Shown piece by piece: positions 36,521-48,181 of a stretch of 64,000 bases of DNA. Every line of letters starts with the position of its first letter. Positions within the stretch are counted from its first letter, which is position 1. The notes below the pieces were generated by a model. That model was not told where the DNA came from. It worked only from the letters and a program-made list of their open reading frames with translations, and did not search any database. Position numbers and translations under genes: made by a program. The stretch is from Coniella vitis (Eukaryota; Ascomycota; Sordariomycetes; Diaporthales; Schizoparmaceae), in the NCBI GenBank assembly GCA_011317545.1, contig WUJK01000002.1, positions 2,046,001 to 2,110,000 on the forward strand. Direction: 5' to 3'.

Positions 36521-36529
36521 TTATCAGAT
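36521..36529 (-). promoter_or_regulatory. candidate SreA/SRE iron-GATA repressor site
   Basis: TTATCAGAT on the plus strand reads ATCTGATAA on the minus strand, an exact match to the ATCWGATAA consensus recognised by fungal iron-sensing GATA factors (Aspergillus SreA, Neurospora SRE), which repress reductive iron uptake when iron is sufficient. It lies about 800 bp upstream of the FET3 start and 940 bp upstream of the FTR1 start. Confidence 0.65.
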
Positions 36530-36877
36530 CGACCCCACCCTTGGGCTGTCTCGTACATTGCAATATTGCAACGCTACTGGTCCCGAGGTTCCACCCTTTG
36601 ATATTATACCTCTTCCTTCTCATATCTTCACTTCAGCCACCTTCGATTCCAGCCGACAGAGGGCAAGCAGCTCGACTTGCTATTGGCAATGCGTGACGGC
36701 GCGATTGGCACACTGCAGCACTCTGTCCACATTCCGACTGGCTCGTCCGATTCCAAATACTACCCTCGGGGCGACAAGTCACGGAATCCTCTTCCTCCTC
36801 ACAAGGTGGCAAAACAAGGTGACTTTGGTCATGATTTCAAGCAGCCCGCTAGTACGCCTTTGTGCGGGTCAATTGCT

Positions 36878-36878
<1 letters not shown>

Positions 36879-36938
<60 letters not shown>
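36879..36938 (+). repeat. poly(A)60 tract
   Basis: Sixty consecutive A lie in the FTR1-FET3 promoter. In fungi long dA:dT tracts can exclude nucleosomes; length in the assembly is probably inexact. No SINE-like or retroposed gene sequence precedes it. Confidence 0.9.
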
Positions 36939-36939
<1 letters not shown>

Positions 36940-36958
36940 AAGCTTTGGTCTATTGGGG

Positions 36959-36967
36959 ATCAGATAG
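36959..36967 (+). promoter_or_regulatory. near-match iron-GATA site
   Basis: ATCAGATAG differs from ATCWGATAA only at the last base. It lies about 355 bp upstream of the FET3 start, directly after the A-run. It contains a canonical AGATAG GATA core, so it is a plausible second, weaker site. Confidence 0.4.
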
Positions 36968-37322
36968 CGAGAACCTTTGGGTCACCCACCTCATAATGCC
37001 CACGAATTCGATCCACGCCAACGGTGAAAAACAACCGAGCGCCGACGGGGTTTCAGTCCAAGCGGCCCTCAAAACTCTTCTTCAAGCCAGGATGTGAGTG
37101 TTGCAACCACAGCTTGGAAGTGAACAGGAAGGACCGAGCATCCTGCAAGCATCCTTGCCATAGTGCTTGGTGCCCTTTTTTTGCTGAAACCATTTTCCTC
37201 GACAGTTCTTCACGCCCCATCGGGCTTGGGTTTCCTTGTGCATGTACTAGCGAACACCGACATTTCAAGAATCCACGCAACGGATACCTCAGCGACCCTG
37301 GATTACTTTGTAGCACAATCCA

Positions 37323-39552
37323 ATGGCTTTTCTATCGAGCACCCTTGAATGTCTGGTACGGCTGGTTCTTTTTCGAAGGCTCTTGGCCTCCGTTTGTGCT
37401 GCCACGGTCACCTATGACTTCGAGGTCGGTTGGGTCACGGCCAACCCAGACGGGGCCTTTGAGCGACCCACGATTGGGATTAACGGACAGTGGCCCATTC
37501 CTCCGATAACCGCCACCGTTGGTGATCAGGTTATTGTCAACGTTCTTAACTCTCTAGGAAATCAGACTACCTCGCTGCATTTCCATGGATTATACCAGTA
37601 AGTCTGGTTCTCCGCGATGTTCAATGCATGCCGAGGCTGGAAGCTGTGCTAATACAAAGCCATCTGTCCAGAAATGGAACAAACCACATGGACGGCCCCG
37701 TAGGCGTCACACAATGCGAGATACCCCCAGGTTCCAGCTTCAAGTACAATTTCACCGTCAATCAACCAGGCACCTACTGGTACCACAGCCATGTCAAAGG
37801 CCAATACCCCGATGGCCTGCGCGGCCCCCTGATTATCCATGACCCACAGTCGCCGTTTGCTGACCGATACGATGAAGAGATTGTCATGACTGTCTCGGAC
37901 TGGTACCATGAGCAAATGCAAAACCTACTACCTGGCTTCATCAACAAGGAGAACCCGACAGGTGCCGAGCCTGTCCCCAAGGCAGCACTGCTCAATGAGA
38001 CGCAAAATCTCACAGTCAACGTCCAACCCGGCACTACTTATCTGTTTCGCATGATCAACATTGGCGCTTTTGCCGGGCAATATGTCTGGTTTGAGGGCCA
38101 CAATATATCCATTGTAGAGGTCGACGGCGTATACACGCAGCCTACGGATGCCGGAATGATTTATCTTGGCGGTGCGCAGCGCTGCAGCTTCCTGCTGACG
38201 ACGAGGAATGACACTTCTGCCAATTTCGCCTTCGTGGCGTCCATGGATACTGTGGGCTTTTCTTCTGTCTCTGTTGTCTTGTGAGTGTCGGGAGCTGACT
38301 TGGACGTTCCTACAGTCCCTGTTTGACACCGTCCCTGAAGATTTGAATTGGAATGTCACTGGCTGGCTGGTGTACGACTCCTCGAGGCCAAATCCAGATG
38401 CTGCAATGCAGAATCAGTTCGACGACTTTGATGACTGGACCTTGGTGCCCTATGATAATCAAACCCTATATGAAGATCCAGACCAAGAGATCAAGCTCAC
38501 AGTCATCATGGACAATCTGGACGATGGAGCCAACTAGTAAGTCTCGATTGTTGATTGTATAGACCTGGATGATTATATTTAATCCTTGTTACGTGCAGTG
38601 CCTTCTTCAACAACATCACCTATATGACTCCCAAAGTTCCTACCTTATACACCGCTCTGACTAGCGGTAATCTGGCATCCAGCGTCGAAGTCTATGGGGA
38701 ATTCACCCACTCTTTTGTCCTTGAAACGGGCCAGGTCGCTCAGATAGTCGTAGACAACGACGACACAGGCAAACACCCCTTCCATCTCCACGGCCATGCT
38801 TTCCAGGTCCTGTGGCGGTCAGATGATAACGCCGGCACCTTTGCGAACTCGAACATCACAGAAATGGATTTTCCGCGGGTGCCAATGAGACGGGATACAA
38901 TAGTTGTGAAGCCGCAAGGGTTCATGGTCCTGCGGTTTATGGCAAACAATCCGGGTGCGTCTTAAAACTTGCTCCTTTGTCAGACGTTTTCAGCTTCTCC
39001 TTTTCTTTTCTTCTCACCTCCTCTCTAGCGGGTAGCATGGCCCTTCCTTTTCCTTTTCCAATGGCTTATATTCAGAGCAAACCAACAGGTATCTGGCTCT
39101 TCCACTGTCACATAGAATGGCACATGGACTCAGGCCTCGCCGCAACGATCGTCGAAGCCCCATTGGACCTCCAGCAGACTCTCACCATCCCAGACGACCA
39201 TTTGGCTGCGTGCGCGGCAAACTCGCCGCCTGTTGCAACGGCTGGGAACGCTGCTGGTCGCACAGAAAACTTGCTCGACCTCGCAGGCCAGCCTACGCCT
39301 CCCGGCAGGATCCCTGCGGGATTCACTGCGCGTGGGATCGTGGCGCTAGTGTTTAGCTGTGTCTCTGGCGCTTTGGGTATCGCTGTTGTCTCTTGGTATG
39401 GACTTGCTGGGATCGGGAACGACCACGAGGGTGTATCACGAGAGCGAGCACAACCACAGCGCGGTGGCATGATGTCTGATAGGGTTGAGGAGCCGCAGGC
39501 TGCGGTTACTAGCGTTATGGTCGGTGGCCAGAATGGGGGTGCCAAGACATGA
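37323..39552 (+). CDS. fet3: multicopper ferroxidase Fet3
   Basis: This is a plasma-membrane multicopper oxidase that oxidises Fe(II) to Fe(III) for Ftr1. Five exons (37323-37597, 37672-38251, 38316-38536, 38599-38954, 39089-39552) give 631 residues, the family length. A leader ending ASVCAA precedes the mature start TVTYDFEVGW. Copper ligands are in LHFHGL, YWYHSHVKGQY, HPFHLHGHAF and WLFHCHIEWH. Iron-site acids typical of true Fet3, rather than laccases, are present: Glu in NPTGAEP and Asp in DDTGKHPFH. One transmembrane helix (IVALVFSCVSGALGIAVVSW) anchors the C-terminus, leaving a short cytosolic tail. The leader carries arginines in its core, so the first exon could differ. The donor at 38252 (GTGGGC) is weak but is the only one I found that preserves the conserved frame. 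Confidence 0.95.
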
Positions 39553-39818
39553 TGCTTGATATCTTCAAGTCTCACGAAGGTAGCAAGTGACTAATTTGGT
39601 GCATTACACCATTTCCCCACAAGCAAAAAGAATTCAAACATGCAATTGCAAGACTAAATTGAATCTGGAACGAAAGACAAGAAGACGAGCCTCGAGTGAA
39701 CAATACAAAAAGCATAGGACAACAGAAGGAAAGCCAGAAACGAAGATACAAAAACACCACAAACCTTTTCCCCTTCTGTCCCCTCTTTCCCGTTGAGACT
39801 TTCTGCAACAAGCCCACG

Positions 39819-40566
39819 TCAACTCTCATAAACATTAATATCCCCACCCACACACCCCGGATTCACGCCATACCCGCCCTCATCCGACGGCTTGACATTG
39901 ACAGGATGGTTACAGTTGCCATAACTGATGACGACATTATAGTCGTACCCAGCTGTCTTGATGAACTTTTGGCCCGAGATGCCCGGATTGTACGCGAGCC
40001 CTGTATAATCGACACGGCAGCAGAGCTTGTAGATGCTGTTTGCGGCGGCCCAAACGTCGTTGCCGGAAAGAGTGAGGGAGTGGGATTCGTCCTGGTTGGG
40101 GAGGAAGCAAAGATTATGAGTCGAAGAAATGTTTAAAAGGAAGTAAAAGGAACAACCCCCCCAGAAACAAGAAAATAATGGGAAAAAAAAGACTAAAACA
40201 CCGCCCCTCTTCAAGACGGTAAAAGAACGGCAAAACGATTATACATACATTACACACATACACACCTGTCGTCGCCCAACAGGTAACCCGCTGACACGTC
40301 CCCGGATCAACCACGAACTCGCTCGCCGAGATCTTGCCATTGGCGCCTGCGTCAAGGTCCGTCAGCAGGCCTGCCGCCGTACTCTTGGCGCCCGTCGCAA
40401 AGTTGCCGCAGTATAGCGTCCCGTCGAGCGACTCAATGGCGCGGGTGACTGGCTGGCGTTCGACGAGAGCCGCGGCGTGGGCGGTGGTGAAGAGGAAGAA
40501 GAGGAGGAGCGTTGCGAGCATGAAGAGGGATGAGAGAAGGGAAAGAAAGGAAGGACTGAGTGACAT
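39819..40566 (-). CDS. small secreted eight-cysteine protein
   Basis: I do not recognise the family. Two exons on the minus strand, 40566-40249 and 40091-39819, give 196 residues. A strong signal peptide (hydrophobic core about 8-28, likely cleavage after AHA at 29-31) precedes a mature region of about 165 residues with eight cysteines: 53, 91, 96, 105, 130, 131, 166 and 186. Residues 72-83 read as a 12-residue EF-hand-like loop (D72, G74, N76, G77, I79, E83) followed by Phe84, which suggests but does not prove calcium binding. The intron is 157 bp with GTATGT and CAG. No membrane segment or GPI signal is visible at the C-terminus. The frame upstream of 40566 begins with TTG, so this is the first ATG. 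Such proteins are often effectors or wall-associated, which is only an inference here. Confidence 0.72.
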
Positions 40567-41925
40567 CTCGATGATGAATGGTCCAACGAAACGATGGGAA
40601 TAGATCAAAAATGAGCGACGAAGGCAGTCTTGGAAAGAGCGAACTGATCCTGCGGATGCTAAGGCTGGTGGCCTTGTACCATCTTCTTTATACTGTCAAC
40701 TGGGGCATGTCTCCCATCAGGAGGGTATCCATTAGTAAAGAAAAAAATATCCATCTTGGCAAATACTAAACATAGACTCGCAAAGAAAGCACAATACCAT
40801 GTGACTCGCCTTGATGAGGCTGCCTGCAGAGATGAGAACGGAGTGTACAGTAGGCCTTTGGCCTCACATCTAACTGAGTAGAATCCATTACAAGCCCGGT
40901 ATGTATGCGGAACTGAATTCTCTGCAAGACGAAAATAACGCTCGCACAATGGCGACAGTTGTCTGAGATGCGAAGACAATATTAAGACGTGCCGGGGCCA
41001 CAATATCAAGTCAAGTCTGGCGACGGTGGATAGCGGCAATAGTCATCTCCCGCTCTTTTTGTCAAAGAACGATTGCTTCCACTAGACCGGACCGACTTCT
41101 TTTTGAAGGACCTAGCAGGCGGTCACGCTGTCAAAGCCGCTGACTTGGCCATGAACAGCAGCTTTTCAACACCTACCGGGATGGAAGAGATCAATGTCCA
41201 CTGAACATGGTCATTTCATGGTGTTCAATTTCTCAAAATGGTCGCATAGAAGCCTAGATCTCGGGGTCGCCCTTGACTTCCTTTACGTTGCCTGTTAGAA
41301 AGATCATTTTGAGCTCCTGTTGGCCACTGTAACCCACTAAAAGCGTAAGGCAGTCTCTGCTTCGCCTTTGTGGACACGATGGTGATAGAACAGCAACAAG
41401 GACAACCGACGCCAATTGACATCTCGATGAATAACAACAACCACTGGCCAGGTCATGTGGGGTTGATATTTCCACATGGCACTATGTTTCGCGATCTGCG
41501 CTTTCGTGCGAAAAAGGTTGATACCTGATCCTATAATTGTTGTTGCTCTATGTCGCAACTCGATTCCCGCACTTTTGATATCCGGAATGGCGATAGTCGT
41601 ACAAGGAAAGTATCATGACCCTCGTGGAGCCGTGAACGCTTCATGCCGTTTTGAAGTTCCATTCTTTGAGCCCAAGTGCTCTTTGCTTGCTGACCACACC
41701 TCCAGCAAGTCTGGGGCTTGCTGTCAAACCGTCCCTTTTTGGCACTTTTCACGAGCCACCATTCTAATTCATACACAGACTTTTCCAAAGTACCTGTCCC
41801 AGGCCAACAAAACATTCATGCCTAGGGCACTTCTAGGGCTTTCTGCCCATCTATTCACTCGTGTTATAAGTCTTAGTTCAAAAAGTCATTGCAGACGTGC
41901 CAGGGTGTTCTTGGTTAGTTTTGAC
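40567..41925. other. intergenic, secreted protein promoter and PI synthase 3' side
   Basis: This 1.36 kb contains the promoter of the secreted-protein gene and the downstream region of PI synthase, both on the minus strand. Overlapping ORFs on both strands near 41250-41880 show no motif and are not called. Confidence 0.5.
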
Positions 41926-43028
41926 TTAAACAGTCTTCTTCCTTGGCAGACCCTTGGCCCTTCGCAGCGCAATGTCTCCCTCAGCCAGCCACTTGCTCGC
42001 CTTGACGATTTGTACGACATTGACAAACTGCTTGAAGAACATAATGGGGAAGCTGATACCGGCTAGCACCCAAGGCAAGAAGCTGTCCATCTTGTTGGCT
42101 CGTGCCAGCTCCAACGCGGCTGCGCTGTATGGGCTTGTAAACATCTGCTGCAGCAGGGTCCGGTTGACTTGCGCTCCCGCCTGAATGTTATCCACGATGG
42201 GGCCCTGCAACAAAGCCGGAGAAAGCGTGGGTGATGAGAAAGACAGAAGGTAGAGGGCAATAAAGAAGAGCTCGTTCGCAGCGCAGCAAATGAACAAGAA
42301 CGTCTGTATTCTGGACGTCAGTTGGGATACTTTTCAAAGTGTGTATGTGTTGGGTATACGCACCCTATTAGTGTAATATAGGTTCAGAATCCAACTCCTG
42401 TCCTTGTCGACCTGTTTATGGCTCTGTTCTGCACCGCCCATAACAAGTGTGGTATACATGTGGACGTAGTGACTGGCAAAGTCGAGCGAAATCAGGCCTT
42501 GGAAAATGATGGCCCAGCGGGGAAATGCAGAAGACAGGAACACCAGGAGGCACGAAGTTGTGCAGCGGTCCGTCACCATATCAAGAACCGCGCCGAAGCG
42601 GGTGCTTTGTTCGTAGTATCGGGCGGCATAGCCATCGAGGGCGTCGAGGAGGCAGGAAACACTGTACAGGAGCGAACACGTCCGTGGGTGTAGTGGCATG
42701 TAGTAGAGGGATGTGATGGCGAGGACAATGCGAAGGTAACCTGTGACTAGAGTCAGATAGCTGCATGATTTCATGGTCCGATAAGTGACCAGGAATGGTG
42801 AGGTATACCGATCAGGTTTGGCACAAACAGAAAGATGTTTTCATGCGGACCGGATGCACCGGCCATCTCCGTCGTGGCGCTGTGTGCTTCACCGTTGCCG
42901 TTTGTGAGTGTCTTTTGCCCTGCCGCTGGCTCCGGGGCCGGGGAATCATGGGTGTTTGCCGTCGAAGTTTCGTCGGCAGCAGCGGCCGCAGCCAAGGCAG
43001 CTTGTCGCCGTGTCCGAGCTCCAGACAT
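41926..43028 (-). CDS. pis1: phosphatidylinositol synthase
   Basis: This enzyme joins CDP-diacylglycerol and myo-inositol to make phosphatidylinositol in the ER membrane. Three exons are read on the minus strand: 43028-42809, 42740-42364 and 42303-41926, giving 324 residues. The CDP-alcohol phosphotransferase signature D-x2-D-G-x2-A-R-x8-G-x3-D-x3-D is complete, from D106 to D131. Eukaryotic PIS blocks FVPNLIGYLRIV and SLDFASHYVHMYTTL confirm the subfamily over cholinephosphotransferases. The first ~55 residues form an Ala/Thr-rich hydrophilic extension, and the tail is basic (RRAKGLPRKK). About six membrane helices are visible. Introns are 60-68 bp with GTATAC and GTGCGT donors and CAG acceptors. 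Confidence 0.96.
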
Positions 43029-43323
43029 GATGGCTCTGTGAAGCTATGCTGTGGTCTCGAACATCGAAGAGGGGGTGGCGGTGGCCTGTGACTGAGCCCT
43101 TATCCTCGTGGTGGGCAAGCAGCGCAGAGAGCAGAGGTGCTTCGGGCAATAATGCTTTTCGCGAGCGCTTGCTAGTGCGATAAGACGAAGCAATGCGAGT
43201 CCGAGACACAGCCGAGAAAGGGCAGTCTGAATTGACAGTTCAGGAGGATGGAGCAGACTGAGCGATGGAAATATGTGGGATCCACGGAGATGTTGCGAGA
43301 ACCAACTTTACTATGGTAGCTGC

Positions 43324-43464
43324 TACTATGTAAGCAACGCCTGTACATAGTACTTTACTGTACTGTACGCGGCGACGTGTGGAGCTGATAAGTGACCTGC
43401 TTACATACACAGTATGAGATAGTTCATAGACATGGTATTTGAGTGGAGATTACAGTACATAGTA
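43324..43464. repeat. three TACTATGTA-family motifs in 141 bp
   Basis: Exact copies lie at 43324-43332 (TACTATGTA), 43344-43352 and 43456-43464 (both TACATAGTA within GTACATAGTAC). Between and after them are further GTAC-rich words such as TACTGTACTGTAC. This is the densest cluster in the window. Confidence 0.8.
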
Positions 43465-44317
43465 CATGCAGTATGTACTCCTAGCTGCCCAAAGGCTGAG
43501 CATATGCCGTTTAGCCCTTCTGTACGTACAGGCACCTTCTAGCTTCCAATGCCGTAGGCTAGTAGATATCTTGGTACGTATAGTAGGCAGCCGGGGGTAA
43601 CCTTTGTACAATTCGGTTCTATGGACTTCATTCTCACTTTCACCACAATGATGGCCATTCACCTTTATCTTTACACCATCAAATCGCAATGCACGCCAAA
43701 TACGCTGTATCGGCCAATGTCAGGCAGCGCCTATTGTGTGCCTCTCTTGATCTCTGTCCGAATCGCAAAGATCACGCACCAGTTCCTTGACTCGTGGTAT
43801 CTGCGGGAAAAGGGGAGTCGTTGAACAGATTTGCTGTGGCAAGCCATCCAAGCAAACAGCATGGACTCTTTTCAGCGTGCTCGTGGGTAGACACAAAACA
43901 ATGAAAAGACCTGGAAGTCGGGACCCTTTCGTGTGCATAACTTTCCCCACGGAATCTCGTCCGAGTCCTGGACTGGGACACCCGAGACGGAACACTCTTG
44001 CCCTCCATAGTAGATCAAGACGAGGCAAAGGCCGGGCCGGGAAGGGCCGTTCTTCTCGGACTAGAATCTGGCCCGTCAGCCGCGTTGCTACGGCTCACAT
44101 TTTCGATTTCGTGCTTGGGGTACTGGCCGAGACCGTGGCTTCTGAACTTTTGGTCCAACCATCAACACGAGCCATCTCTTGCCTCGAGGCAAAATCCCGA
44201 GTCGTCCGGCCGGGTCAATCACGGTCCAGGCCCGGGCGGAGGCATTGCTGGGCCACTGCGTGTGGGATCATTTAGCAGTGTTCTTACGCTATGTACACCT
44301 CCCCTAACTGGACTCCA

Positions 44318-44393
44318 TACATAGTACATACTCCGCACATGGGGGCGAGATCACATGATCGAAGCTGGGGTGGGTTGACCAAGCTACTATGTA
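44318..44393. repeat. two TACTATGTA-family motifs
   Basis: TACATAGTA lies at 44318-44326 and TACTATGTA at 44385-44393, in opposite orientation 67 bp apart, within the gene desert. Confidence 0.8.
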
Positions 44394-45248
44394 TAATAAT
44401 AACGTAGGTGTACATAGATGCAAGATGCGGCGGCGGGCGGGCAGGATCTTGGCTGGGAGTTTGAATATTGGCGGCATTGCAGATCTTGTCTCGGACCAGA
44501 CAGCCTCACCACTTTGTCCGCTGATACGTGTCGACTGCAGCTAGCGATACATATAAATAGCTGCCAGACATGGACTCACAATACTGACACTGATTCTTGC
44601 ACCTGCATCTGTCACAGGTCTGTACGGCTTATTGTGGTGCACGACCATTTTATTAGTATCAAACTGAGCATGTATCCGACTCGCGGGCTGCGTGCGAAGC
44701 ATGTGGGGGTGTGCACTAATGACTACGAAAATAGCAACACTCGAATTCCTCCTGTGCGCTGACACAAACAGAAGAAAACAAAACAAAATACTAATCGGCG
44801 AGAAGAAAGTGGTCCGTATGGATGCTGTTCAACACAAAGAGGCATAACACCAAATATCATTAAGTCCATCATTGTAATCATGGATGAATCAAAGCATTTC
44901 TTGGCAGTTATGGTACGTTGTCAGGTTGTCACGGCCACTGGGAAGGCTCAGTCAGTACTTAGCAGTCTAGCCCACCTGCAACAAAGCCACCCACTACCAC
45001 ACCCACCTACGGCCGGGCTTCCCGATAGTGGAGACCTCTCTCTTTTTTTTTTTTTTGTCCCTTCCCCTTCCTGGCCGTTCCCCTTCTCTTCCCCTTATGA
45101 GAAGTGCTTGCCCTTGCCAGCCAGCCGCTGCACCCAGACAGACACTACTGGTCCTTGAAGACCCGGTAATCTCCACGACCAGATCGACTGCGACTGCAAC
45201 GCTGTAAATCAATCACGGTTCCCCCATACGTATCTACTTATAGCTATG

Positions 45249-46977
45249 TACTATGTACATACTATACCGCGTAGGACAAGACGACGAGTTTACAGACTCG
45301 TTTCGATCTCAAAACCAACGCCTTCGTCCGTTTCCCAATCATATCGTACGATTGTTTTCGTTGAATAGCCGATGCGAGAGGCTCTCGCTGCTCGTGGTGG
45401 CTGGCGTGACTGACTTTGCAGAATGTTTCGCGTTAGCCAAACGATGGCACTATTTCTTGGGGGGGAAATAAGGAAAAAAGGAGAGAGAAACAACTATCTA
45501 CGAGCATCAGTAATTTTCTTTTCCTTTCCAGTGGGCCAAGCAGAGAGAGGCATGTCATGGCTGCCTCTTCTGAGCAAGGACAAAAAGATGGGGAGATAGG
45601 GAATGCCTGTTAGAGAATGGGCTATTGCTACGCTAGGTATGCATACTACGGTACAATGATTGGTTGGGATTACAGTACTATACATAGGTAGTGGTAGAAG
45701 TATTGTACGTTGTACTCTGCAAAGGCACCTCCACGTCCTCATATCCGATCTCTGTCCTGATAGTAAGCGACGCGTGTGATGTACATAGTAGTGTACACAT
45801 ATCGAGAGCCCAGCCCGGCGTCGGCGAAATGTAGCTGATTTAGGATTTATGCCCACAGTCGGCCAAGTCCAGCCGTGTCTGAGAAAAGGGTCGAGTGAAT
45901 GAGAATACGGTGATCCGTACGAATTGGGAGCGCCCTTTTTCTCTTTTTTTCTCGCATGCTCTCTCTCTATCTCTGTTCTTGCTCTTCCTTCTCTTCCTTC
46001 TCTTTCTCGCTTGCTCGTTATATCGTTATCATCGCCGTGCAGGCGAGAGGCAGGAATCTTGTCGCCCAGTCATTTGCCACGTCAACCATGGTGCCTGGGA
46101 CATTGCCAGTAGAGCGAGTACTTTCCAAGTACCCAGGTATGCCGAAGTGGCTTGGGTAAGTATATAACAAGTCAGGAACGAGCGATATTGGAGATGGAGC
46201 ATCCCAGAGCCCTGGGGCCAGGCATTCCCGAGCACACACGACTTGACAGGGTAATGCCGACCAAAGCCTTTGCCTTCCAAAGAAAAAAAAGGCAGATCCA
46301 TGCCAGTAACAATAGCACAGTACTGTGTAAGTAGACAAGGACAGGGACAGGGACCCCACTATCAGGGCAGAGGGCTGCTGCAGTGCATCCAGGGGATATT
46401 TGCGGGTTCGCCCAGGGCGGTGTCAGAAAGTCTAAAAGTCCTCTTTGATTCTCTCTTGTCTTTGGGGGGATGGGGAAGAGGATGGGTGAACGGAAGAGAA
46501 AAAAAAGGTGTGTTAATCCATTGGGAGTGAGTCTTGGGAAATCAGCCGAGAAACAAAAACCAACAGCCTTGGAGCGGAGAATCGTGATACCATGTACTTG
46601 TTCGTACGGTGGATGGCTTGACTGGCCCGGCGGAGCGTGAGCTAGAAGAAGGGTCGCAAAATTTACGATACTGGCCTGGTAAGCAAGGTTGGATGTCTGG
46701 TGGGGTCTTTTTCATGTCGAGGAGCAAAGGACATCTTGGAAACCGCAAATATCTGCCCAGCGAGTACATTCTGACTTTGTGGCAGGGAGAGCCCAGCGAG
46801 GAGGTGATATTGCAGGTCTAGGTGCTAAGTAGGTACGAAGTACATACATAGTAGTTGTAGAACCGGCTACCGCATCGCACCTGCCCAAGTACAGCAAGGC
46901 CTGGGATGGTCGAAGGGTTGCAGGGCCACGGCGCTGGGGCACGGCGCTCTGCCCCCGCCCTATGCCTGTACTATGTA
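45249..46977. repeat. four TACTATGTA-family motifs
   Basis: Exact copies lie at 45249-45257, 45782-45790, 46845-46853 and 46969-46977. The first sits in the nested string TATGTACTATGTACATAC; a variant, TACTATACATAGGTA, lies near 45676. Confidence 0.8.
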
Positions 46978-48181
46978 TGTACAGTGCTGGGTGCAGGGTA
47001 CCTTGCCTTGACGTGTGCTTGGGCTTTGGTTGGCCATGGTCCCATATGGGCCATAAATGTTCATAAACCGGCGCCTGTGCCGTCTTCATCGTAGGATTTT
47101 TTTTTTTGTTCTTGCTCGCCCTCCGCAACGGTGACGTCGATTCCACTACTCCCCAATCTGTTGGATCTGCTTTTCTTCTTGCTTGCTCCGGCGCTCTCTT
47201 TGACCTGGTTCCCTAGCCACTTAGCTTCGACAGGAAAAGGTAGCCAGCCCATTTTGTTTTCTGTGCTCAGTGTGCAAACCTAAACGCCCTCACACTACAC
47301 TTCTCGATAATCTGGCTCGGCAACAGCTTCAAACCCCACCCCACCACGCTCGATTCTTGGTCTTAGCCGTCTGCTTTGCAAAGACAAGCCCCGACCTACC
47401 TGCCTTTTGCCACGAATCGGAAGCACTCAATTGGATTGTTGTCGCTGCCCCTACACGCTTTCCGCGATCAAAACCAAGATACTCTCAAAAGCGGCTACCG
47501 TCCAACAACGCGTCGAAACGTCCTACAGAAACCTCACACTTGGGTGATTTCTCACAAGCTTGCACGCCCTGGGCAAGAAGACGACGCTTCTTCGTGCTTT
47601 GAAATACGCTCGACAAGACTTTTTCTCAGTCTCAATTAGAATCTCGCCACGCTTCTGTACGTTTGCTTGGATTTCCTCTTTTCAGCCACAATCGTCTTGG
47701 ATAACAGTAGTTGCTTTCACCTGTCTGCCTCGATATGCAACAACCTAAACATATTTGGGACTACCTAGAGCGACAGAATGAGGGCGCAGCCAAGTCCCTT
47801 CAAGTCACCTTTTTACCTACCCATGCGCAGTTCGTACGCAGTGCCAAGCACATAAGCTAATTGGATCCCTAACAGTTGTTCGGCGAATTGGTTCTGCATA
47901 TTGCAACACAGGTTGTTGACAAACGACGCAATCAGCTTGTCCCGTGTTACTCGAGCTGCGCGTGCGATCCTATTGCATCATACATTCCCGCGCTCTCAGC
48001 TCAGGACGTCCAAAAAAGAGAGCTGAAACAGCAGCCGTGAACGGTTTACAATTGAACAGCTGCCAAAATTGTGATTTGCAAGGTCGCTATTTTGACCAAA
48101 AACAATCCTCGCGGAGAAAACATCTTTCGGAAGCCGTACCACAACCGCCCTCAAAGCACAGGATTGATCCGGCATCGCACA

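Larger units (their letters stand above)
35584..37322. promoter_or_regulatory. shared divergent promoter of FTR1 and FET3
   Basis: This 1.74 kb spacer lies between the two start codons. It contains an exact iron-GATA-repressor-type site at 36521-36529, near-matches at 36075 and 36959-36967, two TACCTAGGTA palindromes at 36469-36478 and 36501-36510, one GTACTATGTAC at 35970-35980, and a run of 60 A at 36879-36938. Short ORFs that overlap the A-run are low-complexity artefacts. Confidence 0.75.
43029..48181. other. 5.15 kb gene desert with motif cluster
   Basis: No ORF in this head-to-head interval is recognisable, and those over 100 codons start with TTG or GTG or are shadows of each other. 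It contains nine of the 25 exact TACTATGTA-family motifs, between 43324 and 46977, plus many variants. The last ~900 bp before 48182 is CT-rich and likely the OMP decarboxylase promoter and leader. I see no tRNA, transposon end or terminal repeat. Confidence 0.6.

Noticed and set aside
36288..37097. 269-codon plus-strand ORF crossing the poly(A) tract
   Set aside because: It encodes poly-Lys through the A-run and is an artefact of homopolymer reading.
43787..44275. 162-codon plus-strand ORF in the gene desert
   Set aside because: It starts with TTG, is Arg/Ser-rich and has no recognisable domain or splice context.
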